From Pachyseris speciosa (taxonomy: Eukaryota > Cnidaria > Anthozoa > Scleractinia > Pachyseridae), in the NCBI GenBank assembly GCA_016490735.1, contig JAEMWC010000954.1, forward strand, positions 146,001-210,000: DNA of 64,000 nt, given 5' to 3'. The first letter of the stretch is position 1. Each line of letters starts with the position of its first letter. The notes under the pieces are model-generated. The model did no database searches and was not told where the DNA came from. It saw nothing but the letters and a program-made list of their open reading frames with translations. The position numbers and the translations under genes were made by a program. Below, piece after piece: positions 48,263-60,056 of the stretch.

Positions 48263-48859
48263 CTTCAGACGAAATCACAAAAACCAACACTGTAAATAAC
48301 CAACAAGCTTACAGAAAGTCGATCTCCTTTATCATAAAAGTGATTGCCACTCGCTAAAGGCAGACACTCGCGTGTAGCCACCCATTTCGTTTTAGGATTA
48401 CAAGATACTAGTTATAAAATGATAATAAATATTAGCGAGAGGTTAGCGGAATATCAAAGCAATTATAAATTAAGACAAGTAAACTTGATTATAAGCTATG
48501 CTGAAGTTACCAGAGGTTAAGCAGTGGTGATGCAATTTCGCTCAGTTTCTTGTGCTAAGTACATCACAACCAAGAAATCCGATTTTAGGATGAATAGGAT
48601 CTTAAGTACTTAAGGCCTCCTATTTCCTAAGTCTGATAAATCTTTTTGAACTGGTGTTCAAGGTAGAGAAAGGATCTCAAACAATATATGTTTCCTGATA
48701 GTGGCAAGAAAACATGCTTCAGATGTTTGTTTGCTTGATGCCTTGTCACAGGTTTACTGTTGAATATTGGCGGATCAAAGAACAAATATAGTCAGTGGAA
48801 AGGTATGTTTAGTGGAGATGTTGGACCTTCCTGGTTGTAGGTATTATTATCCAACTTAC

Positions 48860-48931
48860 AGATCATACAACTCTTCTAGGCCCTTGAAATGATCCCGATG
48901 GAGCTTCGTTATTCTGTTCTTCTCCAATTTC
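48860..48931 (-). CDS. LGR gene, LRR exon
   Basis: 72 nt, acceptor CCAG, donor GTAAG. Core KNRITKLHRDHF with following Leu positions (FKGLEELYDL) fits one LRR. Confidence 0.9.
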
Positions 48932-49581
48932 CTGGTAGATTACACAAATGAAATAAATTTTAATATAATATTTGTACACTGCGTCGTTGCTTTGCTGTGA
49001 ACCTTCCCCTTTTAGCCGAAGGAAATTATGAAATATGACATACAACGGGCGCTAAAATTCCCCAAAGCTACTTTGACACTTACCATAGTTAGTGGCTTAA
49101 ATTCTTAACATAATCATCTTAAGTTTTGAAAACAATTTCCGTGGATAGGAGTATTGTATTGTGATAATCTCAGTAAAAATGAAATGAACGTAACCATTCT
49201 CACTACCGAGAAATGTTATTCCGATAAGTATGTGCTTCCTCTTGCAGTTCTACATTGTTTGGAATTGTATATATATTTATTTTGCGATGTTTCTTTTGTT
49301 TATTTGTTTGTTGTACAATGATGTTGGAACAACGTTTTGAGCATTAACTACAAAACCTATAATATCCCAATCCAGTTTCAGGGATTACAATTAGGAATAA
49401 TGACCTTGGTAATTACAGCACTTGGAACGGTTAAAAATAAGTAACACATTACTTTTTCTACTGTTGTGATTAGGGTGCCCTAAGTAATTATAATCTAGCT
49501 AGTACACAAATGTTTCATACAATATTATCATCTTGTTCTTGTTTCCTTTTATTTTTATAACCGCAAATAAAGTTTACTTAC

Positions 49582-49653
49582 AGTATCCTCAGCTTCGTCA
49601 AGTTTCTAAAGATGACCGCCGAGAAATCTTCCAGTTTGTTATGGGCCAGAAAC
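49582..49653 (-). CDS. LGR gene, LRR exon
   Basis: 72 nt, AG/GTAAG, same phase. Core HNKLEDFSAVIF, then RNLTKLRIL. Confidence 0.9.
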
Positions 49654-50458
49654 CTGAAAAAGGACAATATCAGTCAAGATGGTAGCATCGAAAGGTGAAA
49701 CATACACTTTATCAACCTGGTACATAACCATATATAAAAGCTTAGGCTATTGACAGCGATTACACTTTCTACTTTGGATATGCTTATTGTGGACTTTATG
49801 GTTACATCAACTTAGGATATGGCATAAAATGCAATTGTTTAAGGATGTTTTGCTACTTTTATGAAATGAGTCTCAAGAATGCAGTGAAGAATTAACAACG
49901 AGTGTATAAAATAATATTTAACCAGGAAAGACAGAAGGCTTTGTCTCGTTCAAGATGTGTACAAAATAAGGCTCACATAATATCAACCAAGAGAAGTAAC
50001 TCATTAGTCAGAGCATCAGATCCGGTTGCACTGAAGTTTATTAAATCGACTCCGCTTGGTAACTCAGATTTACTTTTTGTTTTCATGAGGCAGTGACTTA
50101 CATAATGTCGGTTGCATTTTTCTTGCATTTTTCTTAATCATAACCAAACTTTTAAAATTTGCCTCCTTTATTTATCAGCACATCTCAGTGGTTAGAGCTG
50201 CGGCCTGTGTCTGACGGTCATAACCACTATTCCTGCTTGGATTGAAATCTTTTCTACATATATGGGGTGGTGGATGATACCTTGAAAGTTAAATCAAATC
50301 TGCGCAAATTTAAGTCTAAACGGAAATACAGCCTTTTGTTTCTTATCGGACCCCCTTTAGGACTTTGTCTATTTTGCTATCTTCTTTTCCACTTAGGGCT
50401 GGGGTAGGTGGGGCGACGGTGAGTTACTTTGCTTAATAACGTATTCACTCCTACTTAC

Positions 50459-50530
50459 AGAAATGTGAGGTTACTCAGGCTATCAAAAACTCCTTCTGGT
50501 AAGCGTTTCACGTTATTGTTCGATAAATCC
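50459..50530 (-). CDS. LGR gene, LRR exon
   Basis: 72 nt, AG/GTAAG. Core NNNVKRLPEGVF, then DSLSNLTFL. Confidence 0.9.
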
Positions 50531-51103
50531 CTGTAGACACAGACAACATAAAACTAAATTAAGAGACTGGCGACCATGTCAAACTAGCAATCAGGATACA
50601 AAAGGCAGGAATGATTTTTTCCCAGTGAAAGACAACAACTGTCTCTTGCATTTTTATCAAGGGATGATAGGGAGGAGATTGTGTCTTCCATCTATTCAAA
50701 GAAAAAAGCGCACTCCACAACAAAGTTCACCATATTATATTATGGTTTAATTGATCACGACAATAGCTTGACACTTAGCGTAAACATGGAAAGAATACAT
50801 AATAAAGATACTAATAACAAAGATCGTGTTTTTAGTAGTAAACCGTCAAGGTAGTCTCCTTCAAAAGGCAGGTACGCACTCAACATGTCAGTTACACTTG
50901 TTTTAATTTATGAAATTGCCCAATTTTAAAGTTGGGCATACTTCTAGATTGACCTTTGGTGAATTGAAATCTTGCCCAATACAACAACATGGATATGATA
51001 GATGGCATCTACTCTGCCTTGGTCAAGGCCTATGGCCATTCACTGCAAATGTAATTGTGCAGTTAAAACTATAGAATAAAAAAGGCTGCGGGAGAGAACT
51101 CAC

Positions 51104-51175
51104 AGTTCATCCAATTTTGTCAGATCTGCAAACACTTTTGGGTGAAGGACAGTAATATTGTTGCGGAATAACCAC
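51104..51175 (-). CDS. LGR gene, LRR exon
   Basis: 72 nt, donor GTGAG rather than GTAAG. Core RNNITVLHPKVF, then ADLTKLDEL. Confidence 0.9.
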
Positions 51176-51309
51176 CTAGATAAAAACAATGGAATAATAA
51201 GTTAAAATAAGTATATTGATGTTCCCAGTTTTTCAAGAGAATCGCAATAAAAGTTCCTGCAACGAAAACGGCAGCTCATTAAGAGTAACTAATCCATGTT
51301 TGGATGGAT

Positions 51310-51570
51310 GGCAGGATGGCCGAGCGGTTAGGGCGCTGGATTTCAATGCGGTTGCCCCGGGTTCAAATCCCACTCTGGCTGCTAGCTGGTGTTGTTCTGG
51401 ATAGTCCCTGGTTCAAATCCTCGGTCATCCTTGTAAATAGCTAACTGGTTTGCCTCCGGCCAGTTGGATTCTTATCATGTTATGTTTACTTGAATTATTT
51501 GTTCTGCTCACACAGCATGTAAAGCGCATTTGATCATATATACATGTTAATTTGCGCTACAGAAATATTA

Positions 51571-51609
<39 letters not shown>
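51310..51609 (+). mobile_element. tRNA-derived SINE with (ATT)n tail
   Basis: A box GGATGGCCGAGCGGTTAGG, B box GGTTCAAATCC, a partly duplicated head (second GGTTCAAATCC near 51411), a body, and a tail of about 13 ATT units. The structure is a complete SINE between two LRR exons. Confidence 0.88.
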
Positions 51610-51659
51610 GTTACGTTTACAAGACTTGCATCTTGGTTTCGTGCAGAAATACTCGACTG

Positions 51660-51800
51660 GATTCACTGAGTGCGCTTTCCAAGACACACTGAATCAATAT
51701 GTGAGTGATCGTCGCAGTTATGTGCTCTGACAACTGAGCAAACAAGCCACCTGGGAGCTGGTCATTTTGCTGGTTCGTAATAAACCCGTGAGTGATGCAT
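51660..51800 (-). mobile_element. SINE fragment, same family as 54700-55110
   Basis: Shares GAGCTGGTCRTTTTGSTGG and GATCRTCGCAGTTATG blocks with the elements at 54.7-55.1 kb. Degenerate tRNA-like promoter (complement of CAACTGAGCAAACAAGCC). Confidence 0.5.
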
Positions 51801-52072
51801 TTGATGAGGAATGTGTAATTATAACATGTTATTTCCACCTTTGTAATGGGCCAACCGACCAGAATATATCTGTGTTATACATTGCAAATATTTGTCATTC
51901 CAAAATTAAATCGGTTAGTTTTATGTCTTACCTAGATAATGAAAAACTATAAAAGTGTTCGAGAAGAGTTGGGGACGTAGTTCCCGGTGTGGTGGTCTAT
52001 CTCTCATTTGATGGTTAAATGCTCGGAGATATTAGCTGCACAAGCTACTCTACAATCTGAGGGTAAATAAAG

Positions 52073-52171
52073 TAATGTATGTATGTATGTACGTACGTAC
52101 GTACGTACGTACGTACGTAGTATGTATGTATGTATGTATGTATGTATGTATGTATGTATGTATGTATGTAT
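52073..52171. repeat. (GTAT)n/(GTAC)n microsatellite
   Basis: About 24 tetranucleotide units, with a central block of GTAC/ACGT. Confidence 0.95.
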
Positions 52172-52331
52172 TTAAAAGTTTATTCATATTGTGTCCATAA
52201 GCTTAAGACGGTGTACATGTAATACATCAAAATAAGTGTGTGTGAGTGTTTTCTGGTGACATGCCATAGCTGCATATTAGCCATTGTGGACAAGCTGTTA
52301 TTCTGTTATGATGTAAATTCTTTCCACTCAC

Positions 52332-52403
52332 AGATCATCCAATTCCTTCAAGCCTCGAAACAGATTTTCATTCAACTCCGTTAGATTGTTGTTGTTTAAG
52401 CGC
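52332..52403 (-). CDS. LGR gene, LRR exon
   Basis: 72 nt, donor GTGAG. Core NNNLTELNENLF, then RGLKELDDL. Confidence 0.9.
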
Positions 52404-52544
52404 CTACACCAAAGAGCAAGATGTCGGAAAAAGTGACGTTAAACACGTAACAATTTTAGAAATTAACAATCTTTACAATTTAGCACTATATAATAACCAA
52501 AAATTAAATAACTGTATTCTTAACAATCCACACTTTCTCCTTAC

Positions 52545-52616
52545 AGTCTCTTTAGTTGTGTATTTCTGCTGAAGACATTCCTCGGCAGATCTCTCAATTT
52601 GTTGTACTGCAAATAC
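52545..52616 (-). CDS. LGR gene, LRR exon
   Basis: 72 nt, AG/GTAAG, only 141 bp from its neighbour. Core YNKLRDLPRNVF. Confidence 0.9.
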
Positions 52617-53051
52617 CTACAAACGCCATTAAGCCATTAAGCTGTGTTCAGTTGAACTTGGGAATATTTAAGATCCCAGTAGATCAGTTGGATTGTAATG
52701 TTGTTTGAGACTTTTTTTATTTTTTATAAATTTCTTAAAAAAGTAAATGAGGCTTGAGAAGTATGGTATTAACTGCTAGCAAGAATTATGGTGTTTGTTT
52801 ATTTATTTTGCAATCGTCTGTTTGGTTATTAAGGGGAACGCGCCTTGTCGAGTGAGAGGGAACTTAATAGTATAGCAAACCCTTTCACTGAGCTTTTCTT
52901 TCTGTCGTTGGAATCAAGCTGATGATTTTAATTTAAAAACACGCTCTGATAAAAACCGTCCGATTGTTTGCAACTTCATGCAATGCATGTCTTAGCGACA
53001 GAGCGGAAACTAAAGTGTATATTACTTCATAACAAATTCATTATAACTTAC

Positions 53052-53123
53052 AAGTACGTCAGATTTGCCAAGTTATGAAACACACTCTCGTTTAGCTGAG
53101 TGAGGCTGTTGTCGTTCAAAAGG
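53052..53123 (-). CDS. LGR gene, LRR exon
   Basis: 72 nt, AG/GTAAG. Core DNSLTQLNESVF, then HNLANLTYL. Confidence 0.9.
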
Positions 53124-54382
53124 CTGCAAAAATTACAAAACGTAACTGGATTTTACAACAAATTTAGCACAATGAGGCTGTATTAAAGCCCGTCTGCCTG
53201 GGGAAAAGTTCTTTTTCCTGATTTTAAATCATCATACCTTAAGGTTCGTGTCTTTAAATTGAGGGCCAGTTATTTAAGGTTTAACTTAGGCCAGGGCTTA
53301 AGACAATCAGTGGGCTTCGAAATCTGCTTATAAGGGGTTTATTTTAAGTGAATAAGTTGAATAAATAGCTTTCTAGTCTGGGATGGAAGCCTCATCAACA
53401 GCAGACAATGTTTACCTATGACTGCTGGCAAAATTTAATACGTCTTAGAATGCGGTTTTGTTAAAAATCGTCCAAACTATGTTTTAATAACCGACCCTGA
53501 GAGACGTTTCTCAAACATTACCAGTAAAACAAGATGTCACAATACACTAGGCTGAAAATCTGCTTATTATCAGTACTATTTCTGAATGAATTATGTCTTC
53601 ACTTGGTTTTGGTTTTGGTAATATTTTAGCATATGGCTTTGTATTTTTTTTTTATCCAATTTGGAAGGTTTACTTTGGGGAAATATTACCACTGTCCAGC
53701 GCTAATAACGTAATTCACAAGTGATATAAGAAAGTTCTCAATGTTATAATTATCCTCAATGTACTCAATATATGTTGACTAGTCGAGAAGTGGATTCTGG
53801 GAGCTCAGGGTCTTTTTGTTTCGTGACAAGGCTTTGCGACTTTTCTAGACATTAATATTCAACAAAAAACTGTTGTAAAATGCCAATGACCATGCCAACA
53901 GATATTTCCATGACAACCACAATGAAATGCTCTCATTGTAATAGGAAAATTGCTTTCTTCCCAGAGCATTCTTTTTCTTTTTAATTTTCCTGGAAATCCA
54001 TAGCTCCAAGATGGTTACTGCTGGTTGGGGATAATGACCTTTTATTACTCTGGCATGTGTCCGCCATCAATAGCGAGAAAGGAAACAATCTGTTACATGC
54101 TAATCATCCTCAAGCCTAATGTTCTTTCATTTAACAATCTTGAAGTCATGAAGGGAAGTGAGTGCTATGAATTTCGCGCTCCTCACTTGTCTCCCCCCCC
54201 CCACCTCCCCCCCCCCCACTCTCCCTCTGGCCACAGAAGATGAATAAACATCATATCGACAGGCTTAACCCCATCCCAGATCGAGTAGGTGCGGATCATG
54301 CCCGCAAAGACGAAATTCATAGCACTCTCATGGGCCAATATATACAGTTTTTTATTAACGCAATAAAAGATTTTTTACTTAC

Positions 54383-54454
54383 AGTGTCTGCAGTCCCTTA
54401 TTGTTGTCGAATATTCCAGGTGGCAATTTCTGCAGCCCATTGCTTTCCAGCCAC
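54383..54454 (-). CDS. LGR gene, LRR exon
   Basis: 72 nt, AG/GTAAG. Core SNGLQKLPPGIF. Confidence 0.9.
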
Positions 54455-54689
54455 CTAAAAAATATACCACAGTCGTGATAATATTTAAGAAACGAAGGAT
54501 GAAACCTTATCCATCATCATTTCGTGGCAAAGATTGAATAAGTAGATTGTAACGAAAAATAAGCGTATGATCACGTGCAAAATTCGTGCGGGATTAGTGA
54601 CCGTCAGGCGCAAAGTAGTAAAGCACAGATCATCAGAGCTCGCACGAGCTCAAATCTCTAAATTTTAAGCCTGTAAAAATATATATGTA

Positions 54690-55115
54690 AGAATGAATGT
54701 ATGAAAATCATTTATTTGAACTGCGGATCAAAGAATGAATATATTAATGATCATCGCAGTTATGAACACTACTTAAGCAGTAGTGAAAGCCTGAAAAAAT
54801 TCAGGTTTGTACGGCTGCGATACCGGTGCAGTGCTCTACCAACTAAGCTAACAAGCCAACTAGGAGCTGGTCGTTTTGGTGGTTTGTAATATACCCATGA
54901 GTGATGAATATTTGTGAGATGAATATATGAAAATCATATATTTGAACTTCGGATTAGAGAATGAAAATGTGAATGATCATCGCAGTTATGAACACTACTT
55001 AAGTAGCAGTGAGGATGTCATGAGTTCGAATCCCGTACGTACAACCCTCAATGTTTTTCAGGCTTTATTTTCATCTCTGCTTAAGTAGTGCTCATAGCTG
55101 CGATGATCATTCACA
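54690..55115 (-). mobile_element. Two tandem-like tRNA-derived SINE fragments
   Basis: Complement of 54828-54863 reads GCTTAGTTGGTAGAGCACTG, an A-box region. 55015-55050 on the plus strand has GAGTTCGAATCCCGTACG, a B-box-like segment. The block GATCATCGCAGTTATGAACA occurs at about 54750 and 54974, and in reverse near 55085. Structure is rearranged. Confidence 0.55.
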
Positions 55116-55224
55116 TATTTCAATATTTCAATTTTGAATAGTATTCAAAAATGTCACTGACAGTCGATAGCATGAGAAATTTATCGGTTAGAAAACAATA
55201 GTCATGCCAACGAATTTAAAAAAC

Positions 55225-55440
55225 CTATAATAATAATAATAATAATCACTTTATTTGAGTCTCAAATCTATCTAGCTGAGCACAGATGCTCTACTAATTG
55301 GGGAGACTAAATCAAATCAACTCCAAATAAATCAAATCAAATCAAATGTTGGTTTTTGGGGAGAGGGGAAAACCGGAGTACCCGGAGAAAAACCTCTCGG
55401 ATAGTCAACACAGTTAGACAACTACTAATGAATTCTGCGA
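55225..55440 (-). repeat. Dispersed repeat with (ATT)n end
   Basis: On the minus strand it reads from CCGAGAGGTTTTTCTCCGGG through AATCAAAT repeats to an (ATT)n tail. The layout suggests the 3' end of a retroposon, but no promoter head was found. Confidence 0.45.
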
Positions 55441-55592
55441 ACGTTATTTTGATATATATATATATATATATTTATTTATTTATTTATTTATGATGACGAT
55501 GTGATAATGCATTATCACGATCCCCTTCCCCCCACCCACTCCCCCTCCCCCCCAACCCAATAGTACGTAAAAGAATTAAATTTTAAACTTAC

Positions 55593-55664
55593 AGATTCTT
55601 CAAATCGTGAATGTTATCAAATATTCCTTCAGGCAAGTTCTTCAGCTTGTTGTAAGACAAAAAC
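55593..55664 (-). CDS. LGR gene, LRR exon
   Basis: 72 nt, AG/GTAAG. Core YNKLKNLPEGIF, then DNIHDLKNL, the most canonical repeat of the set. Confidence 0.92.
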
Positions 55665-55894
55665 CTACCGACAAACATATCAGTTGTATACTCTTATTAT
55701 CTCCAGTGCAGAAGAACAAAACAGGAAAGATGTATCTCAGTAAGTCGAGGATCTCTTTGTCCGTCCATGAGATCGAGATCATTTTCGGTTTCAGCTACAC
55801 TGCACCCTTTCTTTTCACAGCAGGTGTTTCACGTGATCTCTTCCTTGCAGTGAAAAGTTGGGTTAACGTAGCTTTAAATGAAACAGATACTTAC

Positions 55895-55966
55895 AATCCC
55901 CATACATCAGGCTGGTCATCAGAATATTCAGGTGGCATCTCGCTCTGAAGAAATATTCTTTCTAGC
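55895..55966 (-). pseudogene. LGR gene, decayed LRR exon
   Basis: A 72-nt stretch with an intact GTAAG donor. Its 3' two-thirds (MPPEYSDDQPDVWGL) aligns with the repeat pattern, but the first third has lost the L-x-x-N motif, and the base pair before the expected exon start is TT instead of AG. Probably skipped. Confidence 0.5.
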
Positions 55967-56107
55967 AACCACTTGTAGTTATTATCTACTCTGTCAAAGC
56001 ATGATCGTAATAGTATCAGTTTAGTCGTTGCTGGTTATTTCAAGTTCATTTAAATGACATTTGCAAGTACAGACTCGCTAAAACATTAAAGTGCAAAATT
56101 CTCTTAC

Positions 56108-56179
56108 TGCTGTCCCAGCCGAGTATTGTTATGAAACACATCTGCATCCAGTTGCTTTAGCTGGTTGCGATTTAGGTTT
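56108..56179 (-). CDS. LGR gene, LRR exon
   Basis: 72 nt, AG/GTAAG. Core RNQLKQLDADVF. The last consensus Leu is replaced (ends RLGQ). Confidence 0.88.
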
Positions 56180-56896
56180 CTGTCGAGAAGCAATGTCACA
56201 GTAAAATATAATTTGAAAGAGTTCTAGATCTGTTGTGCATATTTCGAAATAAAGAAATTCCGAAATAAACAATAACGGGCTTTTTATCTTGTTTGTTTCT
56301 TGAATAGAGTTCGAGTTAAGTTTGAGTTAGCGGATAAAACAAGATCGGAAAATAGGATCAAATCCAGGGAAAATCTGATTTTGTTCGAGTTAGCAGGGAG
56401 TCACTGTCAACCGAATTCAAGTTAGCAGGGTTTCGGTGTATAACCGTTTATTCCACCCGAATAAAAGTAAAAGCAAGCCACACATGCCACCTCCCACCCC
56501 TCCCCACACAGAAACATACACAGCAAACACACAAAACACAGACAACAGATAAACAACGATAGAACATAACAATGCTCATTGGGTATAAGTGCTTGCGGTC
56601 TTTGGGTGAAGATTTTCGTGTCCTCGAAATATGCGGTAGAATATGAATGCTTCAGAAAAAGCAAGAAATGCCTCAGAAAAGTTTTTTTTTGGTTTGTTTT
56701 CTTTCTTTCTTTCTTTTCTTTTTTTTTTTTTTTAATCTCCCCAAATATTCTTCATCAACAATAGCAAGAATATTACTAAAATATTGGCCATAAACACGGT
56801 CTGCGTTTTCAACGTCTGGGAAATTATATAACTTAGCTAGTTGAAAAAAGACCGTCTTGTTAAAGCGAAAAGAAGAGACATTCTAGATTTGCTTAC

Positions 56897-56968
56897 AAGC
56901 TCCTCAGTTCCTTATTGTTGGCAAAAACTTTCGACGGCAAGGTCTCCAGCTCATTGGCTTCCAAGTTC
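56897..56968 (-). CDS. LGR gene, LRR exon
   Basis: 72 nt, AG/GTAAG. Core ANELETLPSKVF, then ANNKELRSL. Confidence 0.9.
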
Positions 56969-57009
56969 CTATTTTGTTTTTGGAAACAATTTATAATACA
57001 TTAATGCCA

Positions 57010-57270
57010 TGTCAAAGTGGCTCTAACAGCAATCTCGAGAGTTTCCATTTTAGTTAAGGCTCTTTTATGGCTTACTTCGCAGTCTTACTTACAACAAAAG
57101 CAGGTCCGGGTTTCGATCAAAAACTCTATCCGGTAAGGACTTCAAGCGGTTGTCATTCAATTTTCTGCCAAAAAATACATTATGAGATATCATTGTGTGT
57201 GATCAAATTGTTTTAATGAGTTGCAGCAATATTCTTCTGCCGGTCTAATGAGTGTTTAGTTCTAGTTAAT
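57010..57270. repeat. Tandem segmental duplication, copy A
   Basis: Exon plus intron flanks (AGCAATCTCGAGAGTTTCCA at one side; ATGAGATATCATT and TTTTAATGAGTTGCAG at the other) are repeated at 58020-58262. Confidence 0.8.
57093..57164 (-). CDS. LGR gene, LRR exon (tandem duplicate A)
   Basis: 72 nt, AG/GTAAG. Core DNRLKSLPDRVF. Exon and about 100 bp on each side match 58085-58156 and its flanks. Confidence 0.9.
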
Positions 57271-57880
57271 AGAGAGCTTGAAAAACAGCTCGAGGGTGCT
57301 GCGATGCAGAAGTCTCTCGCTCAGTATAACCTTAATCCTTATACAGAGTCTCTGCCTTCCCCAAATTAGCCAACCCCAATCCCTATACTTGCTTTGTTCT
57401 CCCTCAATCACACCCCCCCCTCCACCGTCCACCTCCCCGACCAAACTAGCTAGCCATAGTCCTCATACAGAAATTCCCACTCCCAAAAATTAGCTGACCC
57501 TAATCCCTTCACATGTTTTGCCCCTCCCCAAAGCTATTCCCTTAATGTGGCTTTCTCTGGTAATTTAATCTAACATTTCTTCTAGGTTTTAGTTGTTTTT
57601 GTTACTTTAATTAACACTAATTGTTGAGCTTAAGCGTGCTGCGTCGCAGAAGTCTTTCGCTTGGTATAACCCCTTACAAAGCTAACAATTTTATTAATGG
57701 TTTTATTTTCTGCTCACAACCACCTTCCGTCACACACACAAAAAACCCCATCTGCCCACTGATGTTAATCAGTGGAGACTTAGGAGCCCATATTTTTGGG
57801 ATTCCATACCATGGTACCTGGGAAACCACAAAGGTTGCACGTGAAACTACTGAAACTAACGTTAACATAATAATAAAAAA

Positions 57881-57990
57881 ATTATCCTGCTCAATCTTGC
57901 GGAATATCCCCTGATTTTAGCCAACTCCTCCTACGGCCTCTTCGGCTAAGTATCAGGTGATATTCCACGCTATTTCGCAGGATAATTGTT
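57881..57990. mobile_element. Short MITE-like element (second copy of 17751 family)
   Basis: TTATCCTGCTCAATCTTGCG ... GCAGGATAATTGTT; inverse orientation to 17751-17863. It lies between the two duplicated LRR exons. Confidence 0.65.
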
Positions 57991-58019
57991 AACTATACAA
58001 TAGAATAATGTCATGAAAA

Positions 58020-58262
58020 AGTGGCTCTAGCAGCAATCTCGGGAGTTTCCATTTTAGTTAAGGCTCTGTCACAGCTTTACTTACAACAAAAGCAGGTTAG
58101 GGTTATGGTAAAAAATTCCACCAGGTAAAGACTTCAAGCGGTTGTCATTCAACTTGCTGCCAAAAAATACATCATGAGATATCATTTAGTTCGATCGAAT
58201 AGTTTTAATGAGTTGCAGATATATTGCTCTGCCGTTCTAATGAATGTTTAGTTCCAGTTTAT
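58020..58262. repeat. Tandem segmental duplication, copy B
   Basis: Matches 57010-57270 with scattered substitutions, so the duplication covers intron sequence and not only the exon. Confidence 0.8.
58085..58156 (-). CDS. LGR gene, LRR exon (tandem duplicate B)
   Basis: 72 nt, AG/GTAAG. Core DNRLKSLPGGIF; 16 of 24 or more residues match duplicate A. The most upstream LRR exon seen; the signal-peptide end of the gene must lie upstream or outside the window. Confidence 0.88.
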
Positions 58263-58505
58263 GAATGCCAATATATAAGTCATGCGTGTAAACTCTGGGT
58301 GAAAGATTAACAATGTATCGCTTAAGTTGCTTTGACTTTATAACTGCGATGATCCATCCCATCTACACAAGCGTTTCACGTCTCTTCTCGTGTTTTAGTA
58401 AAGGCAAAGTCCATTTTTTTAAATGAAAATTTCCATGTTCAGCGTCATAGGAAATCAGATAAGTACTTTTAATGAAAAGCTCGCACCTGTTATCTATACC
58501 AAAAA

Positions 58506-58728
58506 TACACATTCATTCATTCATTCATTCGTTCACTCACTCATTTATTCATTCGTTCGTTCGTTCGTTCATTCATTCATTCATTCATCCATTAGTTCAC
58601 TCACTCACTCACTCATTCATTCATTCGTTCGTTCGTTCGTTCGTTCACTCACCCACTCACTCATTCATTCATTCATTCATTCATTCATTTATTCATTTAT
58701 TCATTCATTCATTCATTCATTCATTCAG
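58506..58728. repeat. (ATTC)n/(GTTC)n/(ACTC)n microsatellite
   Basis: About 55 tetranucleotide units with three related motifs in blocks. The two overlapping His/Ser/Phe-rich open frames across it are by-products of the repeat. Confidence 0.95.
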
Positions 58729-58902
58729 TTCTTAGTGTACGTAATTCCCCACTTAAGGGGGACGTCTGCTGCTAAGGACGCGGAAAGGCTCATCATTCGT
58801 CGGCGGCTTACCACGGAACTTTATGCCGGCCGCAGCCGCGCGTCAAAACATGAGGGAAAAATCAAATTTGTAAACACGAAAAAAAAATTATAAAAAGAAA
58901 TT

Positions 58903-58903
58903 A

Positions 58904-58941
<38 letters not shown>

Positions 58942-58967
58942 TGATAATAATAATATTAATAATAATA
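58903..58967. repeat. (AAT)n microsatellite
   Basis: About 20 AAT/GAT units immediately before the MULE-like exon. Confidence 0.9.
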
Positions 58968-60056
58968 AAATGTTCCACAAGTTCCCAAAATGTTGCTTTT
59001 GTTATAACAGGCCCCTATCTATGTTCTACCAAAACCGAAGCGACGCAAACGGATCACCCGATGAAAGACAAGAATTGCTTGCCGTCCGAGACTGCCAACG
59101 CTTCCTTATCAAGTTTGCAGGACCTTGCTACGTTTGTTCAAAACATACCCAACCTAATGGCAGGTTTGCCCATCTCAGTTTTTATAGACGACGAATCTTT
59201 AGTATCGGAGACGATTACAAATCAAATCGCCGGCATTCTCGATCGCTACGGTCACGACCTGGAAAAAGCGACTACCAAGAAATTACAAGTTCTGGATGCA
59301 AATCTTTGTTTCACAAGCTCCGATTTCTTGGAGGCCGCTTTTGAGTCTCAACTTTTCGGATTAAGGGTTACAAGCAAAACTGAAGTAAAAGCAGGTATTT
59401 ATGCGTCTGATTTGTCATGCAAAAAATGTCACGCAAAATCCACCCGTGTCTCTGCCTCGCGGATTATAGAACCCAAGTTTCGGCCAAAGTCCTGGCTTCC
59501 AAATTATGTGCTTCTGTCCTTCTTACTCAACGGAGAGAACTACAAAGATTACGAACATGTCCTTGGCACCTTAGGTGTAGGCCACCCATCGAAAACCCAG
59601 TGGCAACGCGTGGTAAAGTGGGTCCACCCTTTAAACGTGAAACAACTGGTTAATTGGTCTTGTTCTGACGTGAAATTCGGCGAGTAGACCAGAAAAACCT
59701 CAAAATAATATTCGACGGCTTTTATCTCACTCGGAGGTTTCACGCGAACAACACACGTGGCACAGTTCACGATGAGCAAACCGGGAAAGTCATCCAGTTC
59801 GCGCACCGATCGAAACGAGGCGTTGGGTCAAATTGGACGGGAACATCAGGGGGTGCTGAAAGAGACATCTTCGAGGAGCTGCTGACCAACCCTCAGGTGG
59901 ACAACTTTGATGTCAAGGAATGCGTGATGGATCACGATTCCACATGTGCGAATGTGCTGTTAGAAAAGTTCCCCAAGGCTGAAGTGGTTTACTGCGGAAA
60001 TCACAGTTAAGACGTTCAATTCAGAACTAAAAAATGTGAAGAAAACCCCTTGTCAG
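58968..60056 (+). pseudogene. Mutator-like (MULE) transposase-derived gene, exon 1
   Basis: The exon ends at donor CAG|GTAAAG. The first frame (to TAG 59685-59687) has an N-terminal region with a zinc-like CKKCHAKS and LPNYVLLSFLLNGENYKDY. The next frame has IIFDGFYLTRRFHANNTRG, HDEQTGKVIQFAHRSKRG, GTSGGAERDIFEELL, CVMDHDSTCANVLLEKFP and VVYCGNH. DG near a β-strand, GTSGGAE, a D-x-D and a C-x-N-H block match MULE-type DDE transposases (compare G.SG.ME, GDGDS, C..H). Frame changes occur near 59690 and 60012. It looks like a domesticated or decayed transposase. Confidence 0.65.

Noticed and set aside
51310..51385. Possible tRNA-Leu/Ser gene
   Set aside because: Same reason: part of a complete SINE with (ATT)n tail.
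58423..58893. His/Ser/Phe-rich ORF with apparent peptide repeats
   Set aside because: Translation of an (ATTC)n microsatellite.
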